Origin: Bradyrhizobium sp. 132
GTDB taxonomy: Bacteria > Pseudomonadota > Alphaproteobacteria > Rhizobiales > Xanthobacteraceae
Assembly: GCF_023074185.1 (NCBI RefSeq)
Contig: NZ_JADPKY010000029.1
Coordinates: 1-45,164, forward strand
DNA: 45,164 nucleotides
Direction: 5' to 3'
The position numbers and the translations under genes were made by a program. Below are positions 42,713-45,164 of this stretch, one piece after another (the stretch's first letter is position 1; each line of letters starts with the position of its first letter). The notes under the pieces are model-generated. The model saw only the letters and a list, made by a program, of their open reading frames with translations, ran no database searches and was not told the origin of the DNA.

Positions 42713-43666
42713 ATGACCACCTCGTTCCCGGTAACAACCGGCCAGCGTTTCCGCCACGCGTCCGCCCTGGCTGGCTGCCTCGCTTTGGCGCTGTCCCTGG
42801 CGTTCGCGGGCCCGCTCCGGGCCGCCGACGATCCGGTACTGGCGAAGGTCAATGGCGCGGAAATCAAGAAGAGCGACGTCGCCATGGCCGAGGAGGAACT
42901 CGGGCCGAGCCTCGCCCAGATGGACCCGGCGACCAAGGACGAGAACGTCCTGTCCTTCCTGATCGACATGAAGATCGTCGGCAAGGCCGCCGAGGACAAG
43001 AAGGTCGCCGACGGCGAGGAGTTCAAGAAGCGCCTCGCATTCGCCCGCAACCGCCTGCTGATGGACAGCCTGCTCGCCGGCGAGGGCAAGGCCGCCATCA
43101 CCCCGGACGCAATGAAGAAGGTCTATGACGAGGCCTCCAAGCAGATCACCGGCGAGCAGGAAGTTCGCGCGCGCCACATCCTGGTCGAGACCGAGGACGA
43201 GGCCAAGGCGGTGAAGGCCGAGCTCGACAAGGGTGCCGATTTCGCCGAGCTCGCCAAGAAGAAATCCAAGGATCCGGGCTCGGCCGACGGCGGCGACCTG
43301 GGCTTCTTCACCAAGGAGCAGATGGTGCCGGAATTCTCGGCGGTCGCCTTCGCGCTCGAGCCGGGCAAGATCTCCGATCCCGTGAAGTCGCAGTTCGGCT
43401 GGCACGTCATCAAGGTCGAGGAAAAGCGCAGCCGCAAGGCGCCGGACTTCGAGCAGGTCAAGGCCCAGATCGAGCAGTATGTCACCCGCAAGGCCCAGGC
43501 CGACTACGTCGCCAAGCTGCGCGCGGAAGCCAAGGTCGAGCGGCTGGACCAGCCGGCCGATGCGGCAAAGGACGCCAAGCCGGCTGATGCGGCCAAACCT
43601 TCCGATGCCAAGCCTTCCGATGCGAAGCCCTCCGACAGCAAGATGGCGCCCCCGGCGAAGAAGTAA
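42713..43666 (+). CDS. Periplasmic peptidyl-prolyl isomerase (parvulin/SurA-like)
   Basis: This is a 317-residue protein. The signal peptide (residues about 1-37, hydrophobic CLALALSLAFAGPLRA) ends at an Ala-x-Ala-like site before DDPVLAKVNG. A SurA_N-like helical domain is followed by a PpiC rotamase domain (about residues 145-240) with VRARHILVETEDEAKAVKAE and DGGDLGFFTKEQMVPEFSAV. The last 35 residues are a Lys/Pro/Ala/Asp low-complexity tail containing KPSDA repeats. It should fold or escort outer-membrane proteins after Sec export. AAAAGGA precedes ATG 42713. Confidence 0.93.
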   Translation: MTTSFPVTTGQRFRHASALAGCLALALSLAFAGPLRAADDPVLAKVNGAEIKKSDVAMAEEELGPSLAQMDPATKDENVLSFLIDMKIVGKAAEDKKVADGEEFKKRLAFARNRLLMDSLLAGEGKAAITPDAMKKVYDEASKQITGEQEVRARHILVETEDEAKAVKAELDKGADFAELAKKKSKDPGSADGGDLGFFTKEQMVPEFSAVAFALEPGKISDPVKSQFGWHVIKVEEKRSRKAPDFEQVKAQIEQYVTRKAQADYVAKLRAEAKVERLDQPADAAKDAKPADAAKPSDAKPSDAKPSDSKMAPPAKK

Positions 43667-43794
43667 GAATTCGCTGTCACTTCACGGACGCCAATAGTAT
43701 CTAACGTCGCAATGGCCGGGCCAAAAGTGCGAAGCACGTCTTCGCACTGGATGTCCCGGCCATCTGCATGTCCAGACCTCACCAAGGCGCCCCG

Positions 43795-45036
43795 ATGTCC
43801 TCCTCCGTTTCTCCCCTCGCCCCGAAAAACGTTCCCGACATGCCCGTGATCGCGGGCGTCCGCCTTGCGACGGCCGAGGCCGGCATCCGCTACAAGAACC
43901 GCACCGACGTTCTGCTCGCGGTGATGGACAAGGGTACCGCGGTCGCAGGTGTCTTCACCAAATCGAAATGCCCGTCCGCGCCGGTGGAATGGTGCCGCGC
44001 CAAGCTGAAGGGCGGCAAGGCGCGGGCGCTGGTGGTCAATTCCGGCAATGCCAATGCCTTTACCGGCAAGACCGGCCGCAGCTCCACCGCGCTGACCGCG
44101 AAGATCGCGGCCAAGGCCGTCGGATGCCCCGAGGGCGAAATCTTCCTGGCCTCGACCGGCGTGATCGGCGAGCCGCTGGATGCGACCAAGTTCGACGGCG
44201 TGCTCGGGCGTCTCGCGGAAACCACCGAGGCCGGCGATTATCTGGCGGCCGCCAAGGCGATCATGACCACCGACACCTTCCCGAAGGTCGCGACCGCGAC
44301 CGTGAAGCTCGGCAAGGCCAAGGTCACGATCAACGGCATGGCCAAGGGCGCCGGCATGATCGCGCCCGACATGGCGACGATGCTGTCGTTCGTCTTCACC
44401 GACGCGCCGATCGCGCCCGCCGCGCTGCAGGCGCTGCTCAAGAGCGGCGTCGAGGACACCTTCAACGCAGTGACGATCGACGGCGACACCTCGACCTCGG
44501 ATACGCTGCTGGCCTTTGCCACCGGCGCTGCCGCCGAACACGGCGCGCCAAGGATCAGCCGCGCCGGCGACCCGCGCCTGAAGGCCTTCGTCAAGGCGTT
44601 CAACCAGGTGCTCGCCAGTCTTTCCGAGCAGGTGGCCCGCGACGGCGAAGGCGCGCGCAAGCTGGTCGAGATCACGGTCGAGGGTGCCAAGACCAAGACG
44701 TCGGCACGCAAGATCGCGATGTCGATCGCCAACTCGCCGCTGGTGAAGACCGCGATCGCCGGCGAAGACGCCAATTGGGGCCGCGTGGTGATGGCGGTCG
44801 GCAAGGCCGGCGAACCGGCCGACCGCGACAAGCTCTCGATCTCCTTCAACGGCATCCGCGTCGCCAAGAGCGGCGCGCGCGATCCGTCCTATGACGAGGC
44901 GCAGGTGTCGGAGGCGATGAAGGCACCGGAGATCTCGATCAAGGTCTCGCTCGGCCTCGGCAAGGGCCGCGATCGCGTGCTGACCTGCGACCTCACCAAG
45001 GAGTATGTCGCGATCAACGGGGATTACAGGTCGTAG
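43795..45036 (+). CDS. argJ: Bifunctional ornithine acetyltransferase/N-acetylglutamate synthase
   Basis: This 413-residue enzyme transfers acetyl from N-acetylornithine to glutamate, recycling acetyl groups in arginine synthesis; many ArgJ also use acetyl-CoA. It self-cleaves before Thr195 in [16 protein letters not shown], the new N-terminal Thr being the nucleophile, and the oxyanion-hole Thr/Gly lie in [11 protein letters not shown] (about residues 118-128). The C-terminus [15 protein letters not shown] is the family's usual end. ATG 43795 gives the usual length; ATG 43768 would add nine non-conserved residues. Confidence 0.96.
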   Translation: MSSSVSPLAPKNVPDMPVIAGVRLATAEAGIRYKNRTDVLLAVMDKGTAVAGVFTKSKCPSAPVEWCRAKLKGGKARALVVNSGNANAFTGKTGRSSTALTAKIAAKAVGCPEGEIFLASTGVIGEPLDATKFDGVLGRLAETTEAGDYLAAAKAIMTTDTFPKVATATVKLGKAKVTINGMAKGAGMIAPDMATMLSFVFTDAPIAPAALQALLKSGVEDTFNAVTIDGDTSTSDTLLAFATGAAAEHGAPRISRAGDPRLKAFVKAFNQVLASLSEQVARDGEGARKLVEITVEGAKTKTSARKIAMSIANSPLVKTAIAGEDANWGRVVMAVGKAGEPADRDKLSISFNGIRVAKSGARDPSYDEAQVSEAMKAPEISIKVSLGLGKGRDRVLTCDLTKEYVAINGDYRS

Positions 45037-45164
45037 CCCATCTCCTCGCCCCGTTCTTGCGGCTGTCGAATTCACACATATTGCGGAGGAATTTGATTGC
45101 TGATTCCGTGAGTTGAGTGATGATTCGCGGGAGCGAGCGATGTCTGGGATGGATTACGGTCTGG
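45037..45164. other. Right edge, no assigned gene
   Basis: These 128 bp follow argJ. An ATG at 45140 preceded by GGGAGCGAGCG could begin a gene (MSGMDYGL...), but only eight codons are visible, so nothing can be assigned. Confidence 0.3.

Noticed and set aside
39534..42716. A 1060-codon plus-strand open frame opposite secA
   Set aside because: It mirrors secA along its whole length and has no recognisable domain, while SecA is intact with every motif.
45140..45164. Start of a gene after argJ (MSGMDYGL...)
   Set aside because: Only eight codons are visible and the ribosome site is weak, so no call is justified.

Overview
The window looks like a chromosomal segment of a Bradyrhizobium-type alphaproteobacterium (Hyphomicrobiales/Rhizobiales). 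The coding DNA is uniformly GC-rich. The gene set is typical of that group: cobS-cobT, a short FtsZ paralog, HWE-type histidine kinase, PilZ and BolA proteins, aroK-aroB, xerD, accA, secA and argJ. Intergenic gaps carry the palindromic repeats that litter Bradyrhizobium genomes. This assignment comes from recognised protein families and repeats, not from a database search. No rRNA, tRNA or CRISPR array was seen.

Layout. (1) 1-1740 is a patch of broken genes: the end of an IS3-family element, an OLD-family (ATPase plus TOPRIM) nuclease whose N-terminal half is missing at the IS end, a start-less fragment of a small protein, and a C-terminal relic of a DUF1488 gene whose intact copy sits at 4756-5034. 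(2) 1854-8722 holds a helix-turn-helix/coiled-coil protein, an FtsZ paralog, several small Bradyrhizobium-type proteins, a DUF2235 hydrolase, a PilZ protein and a membrane protein. (3) 9029-14411 is a minus-strand run: an Old Yellow Enzyme, a Tat-exported phytase-like esterase, and the aerobic cobaltochelatase subunits CobT and CobS. (4) 14709-21888 holds a DedA protein, a receiver/HWE-kinase fusion, small proteins, a divergent pair of citrate synthases (one with an N-terminal DNA-binding domain), a J-domain protein and BolA. (5) 22055-27818 is housekeeping: a CorC-like protein, aroB/aroK, a small membrane protein, xerD and accA. (6) 28292-31160 has a lipoprotein L,D-transpeptidase, a frameshifted relic resembling a McrA-type N-terminal domain, and a MazE-like/PIN toxin-antitoxin module. 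(7) 31199-39310 is an amide-utilisation cluster: a Liv-type ABC transporter, an amidase, an AmiC-like binding protein without a signal peptide, and a divergent MarR regulator. (8) 39519-45036 holds secA, a periplasmic parvulin and argJ.

Two regions have the clearest regulatory structure. The 78-bp gap between the two citrate synthases contains two nested palindromes over overlapping -10 elements; the minus-strand gene encodes a MerR-like domain fused to a citrate synthase that keeps the His/His/Asp catalytic set, so it may be an enzyme that regulates its own locus. In the amide cluster, two good sigma70-type promoters each have a palindrome in or next to the spacer and share the 9-mer GAAAATATT, which suggests joint control by the divergent MarR protein. 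The window also contains two unrelated dead defence-type genes, at its left end and near 30 kb.
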